From positions 1 to 53,870 of the forward strand of contig CAYFXE010000020.1 of assembly GCA_964347035.1 (NCBI GenBank): a DNA stretch of 53,870 nt. Direction: 5' to 3'. Positions 17,621-27,154 of the stretch are shown here, piece after piece. The DNA is from CAYFXE01 sp964347035 (GTDB lineage: Bacteria; Acidobacteriota; Aminicenantia; Aminicenantales; Aminicenantaceae). The translations under genes and the position numbers were made by a program. A model generated the notes under the pieces. It worked only from the letters and a program-made list of their open reading frames with translations. It was not told the origin of the DNA and made no database searches. The stretch's first letter is position 1. Each line of letters begins with the position of its first letter.

Positions 17621-17792
17621 GCTGGACTGGAACTGAGACACAATGATTGTGTGTCAACAATTTTCAGAAACATTAGAGAAAATTGACATATTCTTCATCC
17701 CCAACAATTCTGTTTCTTATGGGAATAACTCCTCTTTGTCTTTAGGAACTCTAATAATAATAAATATTATAGTATCTATAGAAAATATATAG

Positions 17793-17798
17793 TATAAT
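17793..17798 (+). promoter_or_regulatory. Possible -10 box (TATAAT) upstream of a small ORF
   Basis: A perfect TATAAT stands in AT-rich sequence, but the -35 position (about 17770) does not resemble TTGACA. The ATG of a 46-codon ORF begins ten bases after it. Confidence 0.3.
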
Positions 17799-17808
17799 AC
17801 ATTCCATA

Positions 17809-17949
17809 ATGAAGGAACTTGAGCATAAGGACGGCCCAAGAATCGCCATCACAAGAAAATACAAACTTTTTGGCCAAGTGTTGTTCAATGCCATAGTAAT
17901 TCGGTTATTTAATAAAGAAACATTTGTTCCTACGGAAACCTTTTTCTAG
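17809..17949 (+). CDS. Possible small protein, 46 residues, unknown function
   Basis: This open frame lies between thiM and the pentahaem gene. It starts with MKELEHKDG and has a basic centre followed by a hydrophobic stretch (FGQVLFNAIVIRLF). There is no Shine-Dalgarno site, but a TATAAT box ends ten bases upstream, so a leaderless message is possible. I recognise no family, and it may be a chance ORF. The rest of 17621-17989 is AT-rich with no other feature seen. Confidence 0.2.
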   Translation: MKELEHKDGPRIAITRKYKLFGQVLFNAIVIRLFNKETFVPTETFF

Positions 17950-17989
17950 TTTCCAGCCAATGGACTCATATTATCCAAGGAGGAACATT

Positions 17990-19138
17990 ATGGCTAAGAA
18001 AAAGATGATTATGACTTTCTCCAGCGCAGCAATTCTCCTTTTCCTGTTCAGCGCTCTGTTGAATTCTTATTCTGGCGATAAAAACAAAGCATCTTTCACC
18101 AGCAGTAAAACCTGTATGGAATGCCATGAAGAGATATACAACCACTGGAAAAATGCCATGCATTCCATGTCCCTTGAAGATCCGATATTTAAAGCTTCGT
18201 ACATTCAGTCTTATTTCAACACCGCAGGAGAAGCAAAATACAATTGTTTACCCTGTCATGCTCCAATGACCCTCATCAATAATGACTACGATTTAAAAGA
18301 AGAAGTGACCAAAGAGGGTGTCAGTTGTGATTTTTGCCATTCCATAAAAAAAGTCAATCTGGAAAACAAAGATCATCCTTTCGAGCTTGAATTGGGAGAG
18401 ACAAAAAGAGGTCCTCTGTCTGATGTTGACTCTCCTGCTCATAAAACCGAGCCATCTACACTCTTCAAATCCTCTGAACTCTGTGCGGGATGTCACGAGT
18501 ACACAAATGATAAAGGGGTTAAGATACTGGGAACTTACTCAGAATGGAAGAATAGTTCTTACGCCAAGAATGGAACACATTGCCAAAATTGTCACATGCC
18601 TTTGATATCGGGAAAAATCGTAAAACCCGCCGTCAAAACCACAAAACAGAAACAAATCAACCTGCACGCCATCTCGGCTAGTCATTCCACCGAGCAACTG
18701 AGGAAAGCCCTGAAAGTTGAAATCAAGAACATCAATCAAACGGAAGATATTATTGAGGTCGTTGTGGGTGTAACCAACGTTGGATCAGGACACAATGTTC
18801 CCACGGGCATTCCTTCGAGGAAGTTAATTCTTTTGGTCGAATTGAGAACTCCGACCGAATATTTTACCCGACAAAGAATTTATCAAAAACTCATGCGCGA
18901 TGAATCAGAAGAAGAAATCAAAAAAGAATACGAAGTGTTCCTAACAGCCGCCAAGGTTTCTTTCGATAACAGATTAAGACCAAACGAGACGAGGACAGAA
19001 AGATTTGCCTTCGCCGCGCCCAGGAATAAGAAAATAACGATATCCGCCCGAGTCGAATATCTTTACAAAACGTCGGTCTTGAGACCCACCGAGATGCGGG
19101 TGCGGATGGCAGAAGATGAGAAAATAATATCTAAGTGA
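17990..19138 (+). CDS. Pentahaem cytochrome c with C-terminal beta-rich domain
   Basis: ATG 17990 has a strong AAGGAGGA site (17978-17985); the frame extends upstream without one. The 382-residue exported protein has an N-terminal hydrophobic helix, then five CxxCH motifs (CMECH, CLPCH, CDFCH, CAGCH, CQNCH) within residues about 37-205. The C-terminal half has no haem and looks beta-rich, with a conserved-looking GSGHNVPTGIPSRK segment. The N-terminal part resembles c554-type multihaem proteins. Its role is probably a periplasmic or surface electron carrier; the substrate is unknown. It is convergent with the large minus-strand operon. Confidence 0.8.
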   Translation: MAKKKMIMTFSSAAILLFLFSALLNSYSGDKNKASFTSSKTCMECHEEIYNHWKNAMHSMSLEDPIFKASYIQSYFNTAGEAKYNCLPCHAPMTLINNDYDLKEEVTKEGVSCDFCHSIKKVNLENKDHPFELELGETKRGPLSDVDSPAHKTEPSTLFKSSELCAGCHEYTNDKGVKILGTYSEWKNSSYAKNGTHCQNCHMPLISGKIVKPAVKTTKQKQINLHAISASHSTEQLRKALKVEIKNINQTEDIIEVVVGVTNVGSGHNVPTGIPSRKLILLVELRTPTEYFTRQRIYQKLMRDESEEEIKKEYEVFLTAAKVSFDNRLRPNETRTERFAFAAPRNKKITISARVEYLYKTSVLRPTEMRVRMAEDEKIISK

Positions 19139-19182
19139 TTTTAAAGTATTTCGCCGTTTACGAGGAAAGATAACAATAAGCC

Positions 19183-20403
19183 TTATTCTGTTATTTTTTT
19201 GTATGACTCAATATATTTGATAATTGCTTCGACTTCTTCCTCAGTTAGTTCCTCGGTAGGCATTCCCAATTCTTCATATTCTTGGTACAGTTTTTTGGCT
19301 AAAGGATCAGTCTGCTCCATGGCTTCTGGATCGAGAATCATTTTTCTCAGCCATTGGCTATCTCGAATCTCGGTTATGCCGATCAAGTCAGGGCCGACCT
19401 CTACACCGCCTCCGATTGTATGACATTCTGAACAACCTTTGTTTTCAAAAAGCTCTCTCCCCCAATCAACGAGTGACAACTCTCCCCTCTCAATGGTTTC
19501 TTCGACAGCGGGCTCATCCGCCCTCTCCCCCTTCGGCATGAGCATAACGGGCAGGATAACATTCTTCCAGCTCATCATCAGCATAGCCAGAGCCCATGCT
19601 TCCTCTTCTGTATATTCAACGAAAGGCATCTTGCTGTCAGGAACAACTGCTATGGGATTCATAAAATGTTCAAAATGCCAGCTGAGCATGGAAAGAGGCT
19701 TGGCGTTTTCGATGAGTTTATCTTCAATCTGAGAAAAATCGAATCTTTCCGCAGGCTTACCCCCGATAAAAGTCAAATCAGAGCTTAATTTTCCTCCCTC
19801 CCCATGTATGATATGGCAGGTCTGGCACTTTTTCTTCTGGGTGAGGAGTTTCTTTGCCGTGTTTATCATCTCCATGCCAGGAACATCTCTATCATGGCGA
19901 TGACAGATATTGCAGTTTATTTGAATCAACGCGTAGGCATTTTTTAAGCCATATTTTTTGGCCAGTTTCTTCCCTAATAAAGGCTCTTCCCAATGCTTAA
20001 TTTCACCATGGGCATCCTTTCTCTTGAGCGCAAAACCCTGTCCCCCATGACAGATGGTACAGCCCAATTCTTCCATGGAGTGCGGCTCAATATCGGGATG
20101 CGCTGTGAACGGTTGAGGAGCTTCAATCAGATCGGGCTGGTCATATCCTAAATGACAGCTAATGCACCTATCGAGCCTGTTAAGCTCTGGCAGCCAGATC
20201 TGTTTTACGGAGATATCAAAAGATTCAGCTGACTTAAGGCCAATATTCTCCTCAAGATAACTTAGGAACTCCTGCTGATATTTTTTCCACTCAGGGTTGG
20301 CTTGTTTATAAAAAGATACCATCACAAGGATAAACAAAACGAATGATAAAAAAGACAACCAGAATACGTCTCTCTCGGGATTAAAATTGTTTTTCTTTTT
20401 CAA
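19183..20403 (-). CDS. Pentahaem cytochrome c subunit of the second Rieske/cytochrome b complex
   Basis: The 406-residue protein has an N-terminal membrane helix (about residues 13-31). Four CxxCH motifs (CISCH, CTICH, CNICH, CQTCH) lie in residues about 81-200, and a C-terminal class I cytochrome c domain has CSECH near residue 325. This last domain closely resembles the last domain of the five-domain cytochrome at 24162 (IRD-W---I-DP--M-QTD-LAK), so the two share ancestry. It follows a cytochrome b gene by 12 bases and is probably the haem c electron acceptor of that bc complex. It is the last gene of the long operon. Confidence 0.85.
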   Translation of the reverse strand: MKKKNNFNPERDVFWLSFLSFVLFILVMVSFYKQANPEWKKYQQEFLSYLEENIGLKSAESFDISVKQIWLPELNRLDRCISCHLGYDQPDLIEAPQPFTAHPDIEPHSMEELGCTICHGGQGFALKRKDAHGEIKHWEEPLLGKKLAKKYGLKNAYALIQINCNICHRHDRDVPGMEMINTAKKLLTQKKKCQTCHIIHGEGGKLSSDLTFIGGKPAERFDFSQIEDKLIENAKPLSMLSWHFEHFMNPIAVVPDSKMPFVEYTEEEAWALAMLMMSWKNVILPVMLMPKGERADEPAVEETIERGELSLVDWGRELFENKGCSECHTIGGGVEVGPDLIGITEIRDSQWLRKMILDPEAMEQTDPLAKKLYQEYEELGMPTEELTEEEVEAIIKYIESYKKITE

Positions 20404-20415
20404 TTCTTTATTTTC

Positions 20416-21723
20416 CTAGAATAAAGTCGGCATTTCAGGCCACGGCTGCCAGGGCCAGTAAAAATTCCAGTAGGGGCCTCTCAAATAAACCCCAATGATG
20501 ATGAGAATAATTATGATCACACAAATCAAAATGAACACACTATTCTGAATCCTTCTCTTTTTGTGAAACCAAACTCCGATGGCTTCCTTAGGACTTTTAT
20601 CCAAAAACGGCCATATAATCGCCAGAAAAAGGAGGACCCCAGGAACAAGAATCCCACCAATAAAAGCACCGCTTATCGAGAAGCTGCCGATTTTGATGGT
20701 GGTTATGGCTATCAATTCCTGTAACCAGAGAAAGTACCAAGGAGCTTTGGCCGGGATAGGAGTCACTGATGGATTAGCGGGTTCTTCCAAGGGTGAAGGA
20801 AAGAGAAAAGCAAGAAACAAAGTGACAATTGTGATGAATAAGAAAACTATAGCAATTCTTCTCAATAAATGGGGAGCAGAACGCACGGAGTTGGTTTCAT
20901 CCAGCACTTCCGTCGTGGACACCTGAATAGTTGTCCCTTCAGTCACTCCCAACAAGGAATAGGTTTTGGTGGGGCTGACAGGGATTTCTTTTAATCCGGA
21001 TTCGTGGATCAATCGGTCCATACAGACCAAACCACCGTCCTTTCTGATTCGCCACATATGAAGAGCAAAAAATAAGAGCAATAGGGAAGGCAGAAGAAAA
21101 TTGTGCATAACATAAAACCGAATCAGACTGCTCTGACCTATAACATTACCGCCGACTAAAAGAAATCGAACAGTTTTTCCAAGAAACGGAATAGCGCGGG
21201 CAATGCCAGTTCCAATGGTTAAAGCCCAATAGGCAAGCTGATCCCAGGGAAGAAGGTATCCAGAAAAAGAAAGAAAAAGAGTCAGAACCAAAAGCACGAT
21301 CCCGATATACCAATTCCAAACCCTTTGTCCTCGATAGGCTGCTGTTAAAAAAACGCGGACAAGGTGTAAGAAAACGACGAAGACCATAAGATGCGCCGCC
21401 CAACGGTGCTGAGCCCGAAGGAGCCAGCCGAAAACGACCACATTATCCAGATCTTTGACGCTCCAATACGCATTCTGGACCGATGGGATATAGAAAAACA
21501 GCAGTAAGAGTCCGGTTATGGCTAAAATAGCAAATAAGCAGGCTGCTATGGTTCCCAACCAAAGGGAATAGCCCCAGCTCATACTCCTGAGCGATATTCT
21601 CGAAGGAAACCAGTGCAACCAAAAGTTTTTTATGACGGATTCGCTCGCTTCCCGATCCGACCTTGGAACCCAAGACCAACTCAGGCTTCTCCAAAGATGG
21701 TTAAGCTTTTCTTTCAATCTCAT
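20416..21723 (-). CDS. Cytochrome b of a bc-type quinol oxidoreductase (second copy, APWY type)
   Basis: The 435-residue protein carries both the haem-bearing N-terminal half and the subunit-IV-like C-terminal half in one chain. Haem ligand pairs are visible as H-x13-H (in the QHRWAAHLMVFVVFLH region) and H-x14-H (HNFLLP...ALHMW); the x14 spacing is that of b6-type proteins. The Qo-site PEWY motif is replaced by APWY (PAKAPWYFLWLQE), a variant I associate with menaquinol-using complexes. The N-terminus has an extra amphipathic section before the first helix. The gene lies between a Rieske gene and a cytochrome c gene. Confidence 0.9.
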   Translation of the reverse strand: MRLKEKLNHLWRSLSWSWVPRSDREASESVIKNFWLHWFPSRISLRSMSWGYSLWLGTIAACLFAILAITGLLLLFFYIPSVQNAYWSVKDLDNVVVFGWLLRAQHRWAAHLMVFVVFLHLVRVFLTAAYRGQRVWNWYIGIVLLVLTLFLSFSGYLLPWDQLAYWALTIGTGIARAIPFLGKTVRFLLVGGNVIGQSSLIRFYVMHNFLLPSLLLLFFALHMWRIRKDGGLVCMDRLIHESGLKEIPVSPTKTYSLLGVTEGTTIQVSTTEVLDETNSVRSAPHLLRRIAIVFLFITIVTLFLAFLFPSPLEEPANPSVTPIPAKAPWYFLWLQELIAITTIKIGSFSISGAFIGGILVPGVLLFLAIIWPFLDKSPKEAIGVWFHKKRRIQNSVFILICVIIIILIIIGVYLRGPYWNFYWPWQPWPEMPTLF

Positions 21724-21729
21724 CCTTCC

Positions 21730-22188
21730 TCAAACTGAAAACTTATAATCCACATTGACAATCTGATTGGAATCAACGACAAGGCTTCCATCGGGGGCAT
21801 GAGATAAAGAGAACCAGGGCAAAGGACTTGGAGCAGGCCCTGTTAAATTGATGCCATCCTTAGAAAATATGCTTCCATGACAAGAGCAGTAAAATTCCTT
21901 CTGATCTGGCTTCCAATCCACCACACAATAAAGATGGGTACAAATGGCAGATATAGCATGAAAATTGTCTTCTTCCCTGAAAATGTACAACTTGTGCTCA
22001 GGAAGAAAAGATATTCCAGCCGGAAAATCGTCTGGTTTCCCTATTTTAAATTTGGATGGTGGTTCGTACAGGACCTGGGGTATAAAGGCTCTTATGGCTC
22101 CTATGGCCTCTGCCAATAACGCTATAAGAATTGAAAGCTTTCCAATAATTCCCAAGAAAATTCTTCTTGTTATCTTTTTATCTTTCAC
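21730..22188 (-). CDS. Rieske [2Fe-2S] protein (second copy)
   Basis: I chose GTG 22188, which overlaps the upstream stop codon as GTGA and gives 152 residues starting at a twin-arginine signal (KKITRRIFLGI). Longer starts would lie inside the upstream flavoprotein gene. The two cluster-binding loops are complete: CTHLYC and CSCHGS. An N-terminal hydrophobic helix anchors the protein. It would take one electron from quinol at the cytochrome b encoded six bases downstream and pass it to haem c. Confidence 0.92.
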   Translation of the reverse strand: MKDKKITRRIFLGIIGKLSILIALLAEAIGAIRAFIPQVLYEPPSKFKIGKPDDFPAGISFLPEHKLYIFREEDNFHAISAICTHLYCVVDWKPDQKEFYCSCHGSIFSKDGINLTGPAPSPLPWFSLSHAPDGSLVVDSNQIVNVDYKFSV

Positions 22189-24122
22189 AGGCCCTCCATC
22201 TCTTTGAAAGAGAATCTTTCCATAGTCATAGCCCTGGCGGGACATACTGTAGCACACAGACCACAGCGGATACAGGTGATTTCATCTTTGATCATTGCTG
22301 TTAGTGTTTTTCCTTTAGGATTTTTCATTTTAACTTCTATGACTTCTCTCTTCTCCAGGTCAATCTCTGCATAGGGAACTAGCTTTAAACAATTATTAGG
22401 ACAATGATCCACGCAAGCCCCGCACATGATGCACAATTCAGAGTCGTAGATGGTGTTGATATGGCAAACTAAACAGCGCTGGGCTTGTGATCGTGCTTCT
22501 TCTTCATTAAAAAGAAGCTCGACTTCATTCACTCCGACACGATTCTCCAGAGTAATTTTCGGAGGTGATTTTCTTCCCTTTATCTCATATTCCTCGGGTT
22601 TCTGGTAATCCTGAGGAGCAAGAACCTCAATAGACACAGAATAACTCTTATCATTAATATCTTTCTTCCTCAGATAATTATCAATCGAGTGAGCTGCCAA
22701 CTTTCCGTTGGCAACACCCTCGATGAGGATTCTTGCTCCAAAGGCGGCATCTCCGCCTGCAAAGACGCCTTCTCGAGATGTGGCCATGGTTTCAGGATCA
22801 ACTTTGATCGTACCCTGAGGGGTCAGTTCGATTTTATCATCAGGTTTGATGAATGAAAGGTCTGGTCTCTGACCAATAGCCAAAATAACAGAATCAGCTT
22901 CAATAACTTCTTCAGTTTCTGGCTCAAGCTCAGGATTAAACCGTCCTTGTTCGTCGAACACCCTTTTGACTTTTAAAAATTCCACAGCCTTAACTCGCCC
23001 ATTTTCACCTAAAATACGCTTAGGACCACGCGATGGATGGAAGGTAATCCCTTCTTTTTTTGATTCTTCGAATTCCTCTTTTCCCTGAGTCGTCTGGGAA
23101 GCCGGCATCTCCTCGAAGGACTCTAAACTGGCCACATCGACTTTCAAAGTTCCTCTTCTCAAGGCTGTACGAGCGACATCAAATGCCGTCATCATCATCC
23201 CCGCCTCCGCACTTATATCGATAGCCAGCTTTGCCTCATCCGAATCAGAAAGGATGGCCAGCACCTCTCTCAGCGCAGTCCGGGCTGAATCCAACGCTAC
23301 CAGGCCTCCGCCAATGACAACTGTCTTTCTCCCGAGATCGATTCGATACCCTTGGTTGATATTCAAAAGATAATCGACCGCATTATAAACACCCTCCAAT
23401 TCCGTCCCCTCGATCCTGAGCTGCCGGCTTTCCTGAGCACCCACAGAAATAAAAACCGCCTTAAAGCCCATTTCCTCCAGTTCTTCGAGACCGAAATCTT
23501 TACGGAGCGGCGTATTAAACTTGACTTCAACACCCAGAGAAAGAACATATTCTGCCTCTTTTCTAAGGACATCCTTGGGAAGTCGGTATTCTGGAATAGC
23601 CGTCCTTGGCATACCTCCTAACATGTTGGAGGCCTCAAAAATCGTGATCTGGTATCCTCTCAATGCCAAATCATGGGCACAGGCCAGTCCAGAAGGCCCG
23701 CCACCGATAACCGCGACCTTTTTTCTCTTTTTCTCTCCTTTGCCTGCGATAACAGACGGAATATGAAAGGGCCAGACAGATCCAGAAGGAAAGCTCTTCC
23801 CTTCGGTTAATGATTCCTGTGTGTGAGCCAGTTGAGATTCTACTCCATATTTTTCAGTGACAAACCGCTTCAACGACCTGATGGTGATCGGCTCATCGAT
23901 TTTTCCCCTTCGACACGCATCTTCACAGGGGGCGGCACAAATGCGGCCGCAGACCGAGGCAAAGGGATTGGAGGATCGAGCAACCAAATACGCTTCTTTG
24001 TCCTCATTTTGTCCGATGAGTTGCACATATTTCCCAGAATCCGTATGAACTGGGCAGGCCTCCATACAGAGAACGTTTGTTCTGTACCAAAGAAAATCTG
24101 GTGCTTTAACTTTATATTTCAT
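22185..24122 (-). CDS. GltD-like FAD/NAD(P) oxidoreductase with N- and C-terminal FeS domains
   Basis: The 645-residue protein has no signal peptide, so it is cytoplasmic. Domains in order: an N-terminal Cys-rich Fer4_20-type region (CMEACP, CGRICAAPCEDACRRG; cysteines 19, 23, 58, 62, 66, 70), an FAD-binding Rossmann fold (VIGGGPSGLA), an NAD(P)-binding fold (VVIGGGLVALDSA), the GVFAGGDAA flavin motif, and a C-terminal pair of [4Fe-4S] motifs (CIMCGACVDHCP, CIRCGLCATVCP). This is the layout of the small subunit of NADPH-glutamate synthase and its many relatives. No glutamate synthase large subunit is near. Placed between respiratory subunits and overlapping the Rieske gene, it probably couples NAD(P)H to the bc complex. 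Confidence 0.88.
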   Translation of the reverse strand: MKYKVKAPDFLWYRTNVLCMEACPVHTDSGKYVQLIGQNEDKEAYLVARSSNPFASVCGRICAAPCEDACRRGKIDEPITIRSLKRFVTEKYGVESQLAHTQESLTEGKSFPSGSVWPFHIPSVIAGKGEKKRKKVAVIGGGPSGLACAHDLALRGYQITIFEASNMLGGMPRTAIPEYRLPKDVLRKEAEYVLSLGVEVKFNTPLRKDFGLEELEEMGFKAVFISVGAQESRQLRIEGTELEGVYNAVDYLLNINQGYRIDLGRKTVVIGGGLVALDSARTALREVLAILSDSDEAKLAIDISAEAGMMMTAFDVARTALRRGTLKVDVASLESFEEMPASQTTQGKEEFEESKKEGITFHPSRGPKRILGENGRVKAVEFLKVKRVFDEQGRFNPELEPETEEVIEADSVILAIGQRPDLSFIKPDDKIELTPQGTIKVDPETMATSREGVFAGGDAAFGARILIEGVANGKLAAHSIDNYLRKKDINDKSYSVSIEVLAPQDYQKPEEYEIKGRKSPPKITLENRVGVNEVELLFNEEEARSQAQRCLVCHINTIYDSELCIMCGACVDHCPNNCLKLVPYAEIDLEKREVIEVKMKNPKGKTLTAMIKDEITCIRCGLCATVCPARAMTMERFSFKEMEGL

Positions 24123-24161
24123 GGCCTGAAGCGTTTTGTCTCCTTATCCTTCAAATTTCTT

Positions 24162-25745
24162 TCACTTGACCTTTTCTGGTCCCTTAAGATACTCAATGAT
24201 GGCCATCACCTCATTATCAGTCAGACCCTGATTGGGCATAGGGATGTTGTCAAAATCCTTGAGAAGCTGCTTCGCCAGGCCATCTGTTTGTAACATCGAT
24301 TTCGGATCTTTTATAAATTTAAAAAGCCACTCTAAATCTCTAATCTTGGTGATATCTTTAAGGTCTCCGCCCATGACCGATTCTTGGCCTCCAATGCTGT
24401 GGCAGGCATCACAGGCCTTTGCTTCGTAGATTCTTTTCCCCTGACTGGCCACTTCCAGGTTGAACTTGGTCTCTGATATAAAGAGAACCCTTGATTTTGC
24501 AGATATAACTTCCTTTGCTCTTTGTGCTTCTTTAGATATCTGGGTAACATCCTGAATATAGCTAACGATATCGCGCATTTCATCTCCAGAGAAACGAGGC
24601 CAGTCCAAGTTCTTTTTAGCGAGCATGTCTTCCATGATTATGGCATGATTCCACATCGCAGAAGCTAAAAAAATCGGAGAAAAGTGCGCTTCGCTCTCTA
24701 CCAGATCAGGACCTATATTTTCTCCTTCGCCTTCAAGAGCATGGCAAAAAATGCAAACCTTTTCCCTAAACAGCTTTTTTCCATCTTCAATATCTCCCGT
24801 TTCATCATAAAATTGAATGAAATAAAGGTAAGAAATGATATCAGCCATATCTTTCGGGGAAAATTCCGGAAATGGTATGCCGATTTTTTTCATATCCTGC
24901 CACATATGATCTGAATGGCTCCATATTTTCCCAGCTATCTCGGTCAGGGTCAGTCGCAGTTCTCTTCTCCCAAGATCGCTGGCTCGCCTTCCTCCTTCTC
25001 CCAAAACTGAATGACACGCGTTGCACTTTTTCTGCTGAAAAAGTTCCTTTCCCTTCTTAGGGCTTCCCGGCTCCGCATACACAATTTCTCCGTCTTGATT
25101 GATGGCATTGCCCCTAATGTAAGCAAGCAAATGATTCAACTCCTGTCCCTTGAATGTCGGCTGCCTGAGGCCTATTCTTCTCATCTCGAAAAGTATATCT
25201 GGGCCATGATTCCAGAGACCTGTCACGAGGAAGGAAGGAGATATGTATTTTCCGTATTCATCCAGGGGCATATAATCTCTTTCGCCTTCTCTGCCCACGG
25301 AATGGCATCTGACACATCCCTTTTCCGTAAACAGTCTCTCACCTTCAATGAAATCGCCTGGCTGATCAAAATAATTGAAATAATAGATATATCCCATCAA
25401 ATCACCCATTTCCTGGGGAGTGAATGTGGGTCTCGAGACACCCCTTTCCTGCATAATTTCTATCATTTTTGGTGAGTGGCTCCAGAGTAGTCCAGCCAGT
25501 TGGAGGAGGCTCTTGTCTTTTCCAAACTGAGCCAGGTCAGGACCTAGATTATCGCCTATGCCCCAAATGGCATGACATTTTATGCAGCCCTTGCTGACGA
25601 AAAGTTTGCTCCCTTTAAGAGGATCTTGTGGAAAGGGAAAAGTTTCCTTTTCTTGTGCAGCAAACAAAGAAATCAGTATGGCGGTTACGAATAAGCCTCC
25701 AAACACGGCTAAGCGAAACGCTTTTGATAATTTTAAGAGAGACAT
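24162..25745 (-). CDS. Five-domain cytochrome c (tandem class I monohaem domains)
   Basis: I use ATG 25745, which follows GGAAGGG; an earlier ATG at 25781 has no ribosome-binding site. After a signal peptide, the 527-residue protein contains five monohaem domains in tandem, with motifs CIKCH, CVRCH, CNACH, CIFCH and CDACH. The first four share a repeating pattern of haem, LWSHSP-like histidine segment, Met-containing sixth-ligand region and a DI-SYIYFIQYFD helix. The fifth matches the last domain of the protein at 19183. It follows the NrfD gene of the Qrc/ACIII-like module, in the position of the monohaem ActE of alternative complex III, and probably accepts its electrons. Confidence 0.85.
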   Translation of the reverse strand: MSLLKLSKAFRLAVFGGLFVTAILISLFAAQEKETFPFPQDPLKGSKLFVSKGCIKCHAIWGIGDNLGPDLAQFGKDKSLLQLAGLLWSHSPKMIEIMQERGVSRPTFTPQEMGDLMGYIYYFNYFDQPGDFIEGERLFTEKGCVRCHSVGREGERDYMPLDEYGKYISPSFLVTGLWNHGPDILFEMRRIGLRQPTFKGQELNHLLAYIRGNAINQDGEIVYAEPGSPKKGKELFQQKKCNACHSVLGEGGRRASDLGRRELRLTLTEIAGKIWSHSDHMWQDMKKIGIPFPEFSPKDMADIISYLYFIQFYDETGDIEDGKKLFREKVCIFCHALEGEGENIGPDLVESEAHFSPIFLASAMWNHAIIMEDMLAKKNLDWPRFSGDEMRDIVSYIQDVTQISKEAQRAKEVISAKSRVLFISETKFNLEVASQGKRIYEAKACDACHSIGGQESVMGGDLKDITKIRDLEWLFKFIKDPKSMLQTDGLAKQLLKDFDNIPMPNQGLTDNEVMAIIEYLKGPEKVK

Positions 25746-25798
25746 GATTTTTCCCTTCCTCATCATTTTCTTTAGATTCATCTATCTTAAATTGAAAT

Positions 25799-27154
25799 TT
25801 ATTCTGCTCCAGGAAGATAGCTTTTGACCCTTTTCTCGGTTTCCTCAACGCCAATTTCCTTCCCTTCTTTAATCTCCCAAATGGAAATGATCGGAAAGAA
25901 CTTGGTAAACAATATATAGAGGAGAATAAATGTGGCAAAGCAGCCTGCAGTCACAGCAAACTCGATCCAGGTGGGGTAATAAATTCCTCGTTGGTAAGGG
26001 AGTCTCGGATTGATGAGAGTGGGGAGAACGATGGTGAACCTCTCCAGCCACATACCAATAATAACTGAGACCGAGGCTATCATGGTCCCTGTCACAGTCC
26101 TTGTTCTCCTGTTGGCCAGAATTATCAGAGGAACGACGAAACAGAAGGTGACCATGGTCCAGAAATAGGGAGCATAGGCGCCTGTAAATTTACTCCAAAA
26201 AACAGAGAGATGGGATGGTTCGGCTCCGTAAAAGGCCGTCAGGTTTTCTGTGAACGTAAAATAAAACCATAACAGGCTCATGACCATGAGCAGCAGTCCT
26301 AAATTATTAAAGTGAATGGGTTTTAAGTAATTTTCTAGGTTGTAGCTCCTTCGGATAAAATACATAGCAATGATCAAGGCGGCAATTCCAGAAAAGATGG
26401 CTCCGGTTACGAAATAGGGCCCAAAAATCGTGCTGTGCCACATGGGCTGAATGGTCATGGCAAATACGTAAGAAACTACGGTATGGACAGAGACCGCAAC
26501 TGGGATCACAACAACAGCCATAATCGAAATGGCTTTTTCAAGTAGACTCCACTGTTTTTCCGTACCCTTCCAGTTTAACGCTAGAATCTTATAAAAGTAT
26601 CTCTTCGTTTTACTTTTCAGTTTATCTCTCATCAACGCGATATCAGGAATGAGCGGCAAATAAAGATAAATTGCGCTGGCCGTAAGATAGAGGGAGATGC
26701 TCAAGACATCCCAGAGCAAAGGAGAATTCAATTTGCCATCCGTAAAAACTTTAAACATCCGGCCGGGCTGGCCCAAATCGGTGACAATGTTAAACACTCC
26801 AAAAAATAGAACCAGGACTGTAATGACCTCAGCCGAACGGGTGATGGCTCTTCGCCATTCTGCCCGAGCCAACCGAAGAATAGCCGAGATCAAAGTCCCA
26901 GCATGGCTGATGCCTATAAAAAAAACAAAATTTGTTATGTAGAAACCCCAAAAGATCGGATGATTCAAACCTGTTATTCCTAAACCTTTTTTCAACTGCA
27001 GAATCCAGGCGAGAACGCCAAACAAAATAATGGCAACTAGAATGAAAACTGCAGCATAAAATTTCTTGCTAGTCTGAATAATAGGTTTGAGAATTGGTGC
27101 ATCTTCTTCAGCGACTTCACCGAGAAAATGATGATGAGATTGATCCTTATCCAT
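25799..27154 (-). CDS. NrfD/QrcD/ActC-like quinone-binding membrane subunit
   Basis: The 451-residue protein has about ten membrane helices and typical NrfD-family segments (FFIGISHAGTLISAILRL near residue 85, LGQPGRMFKVFTDGK near 135). In Qrc and alternative complex III this subunit contains the quinone site and contacts the ferredoxin subunit. Its ATG lies eight bases inside the FeS gene, so the two are translationally coupled. It is longer than the NrfD at 5500 and clearly a different subtype. Confidence 0.9.
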   Translation of the reverse strand: MDKDQSHHHFLGEVAEEDAPILKPIIQTSKKFYAAVFILVAIILFGVLAWILQLKKGLGITGLNHPIFWGFYITNFVFFIGISHAGTLISAILRLARAEWRRAITRSAEVITVLVLFFGVFNIVTDLGQPGRMFKVFTDGKLNSPLLWDVLSISLYLTASAIYLYLPLIPDIALMRDKLKSKTKRYFYKILALNWKGTEKQWSLLEKAISIMAVVVIPVAVSVHTVVSYVFAMTIQPMWHSTIFGPYFVTGAIFSGIAALIIAMYFIRRSYNLENYLKPIHFNNLGLLLMVMSLLWFYFTFTENLTAFYGAEPSHLSVFWSKFTGAYAPYFWTMVTFCFVVPLIILANRRTRTVTGTMIASVSVIIGMWLERFTIVLPTLINPRLPYQRGIYYPTWIEFAVTAGCFATFILLYILFTKFFPIISIWEIKEGKEIGVEETEKRVKSYLPGAE

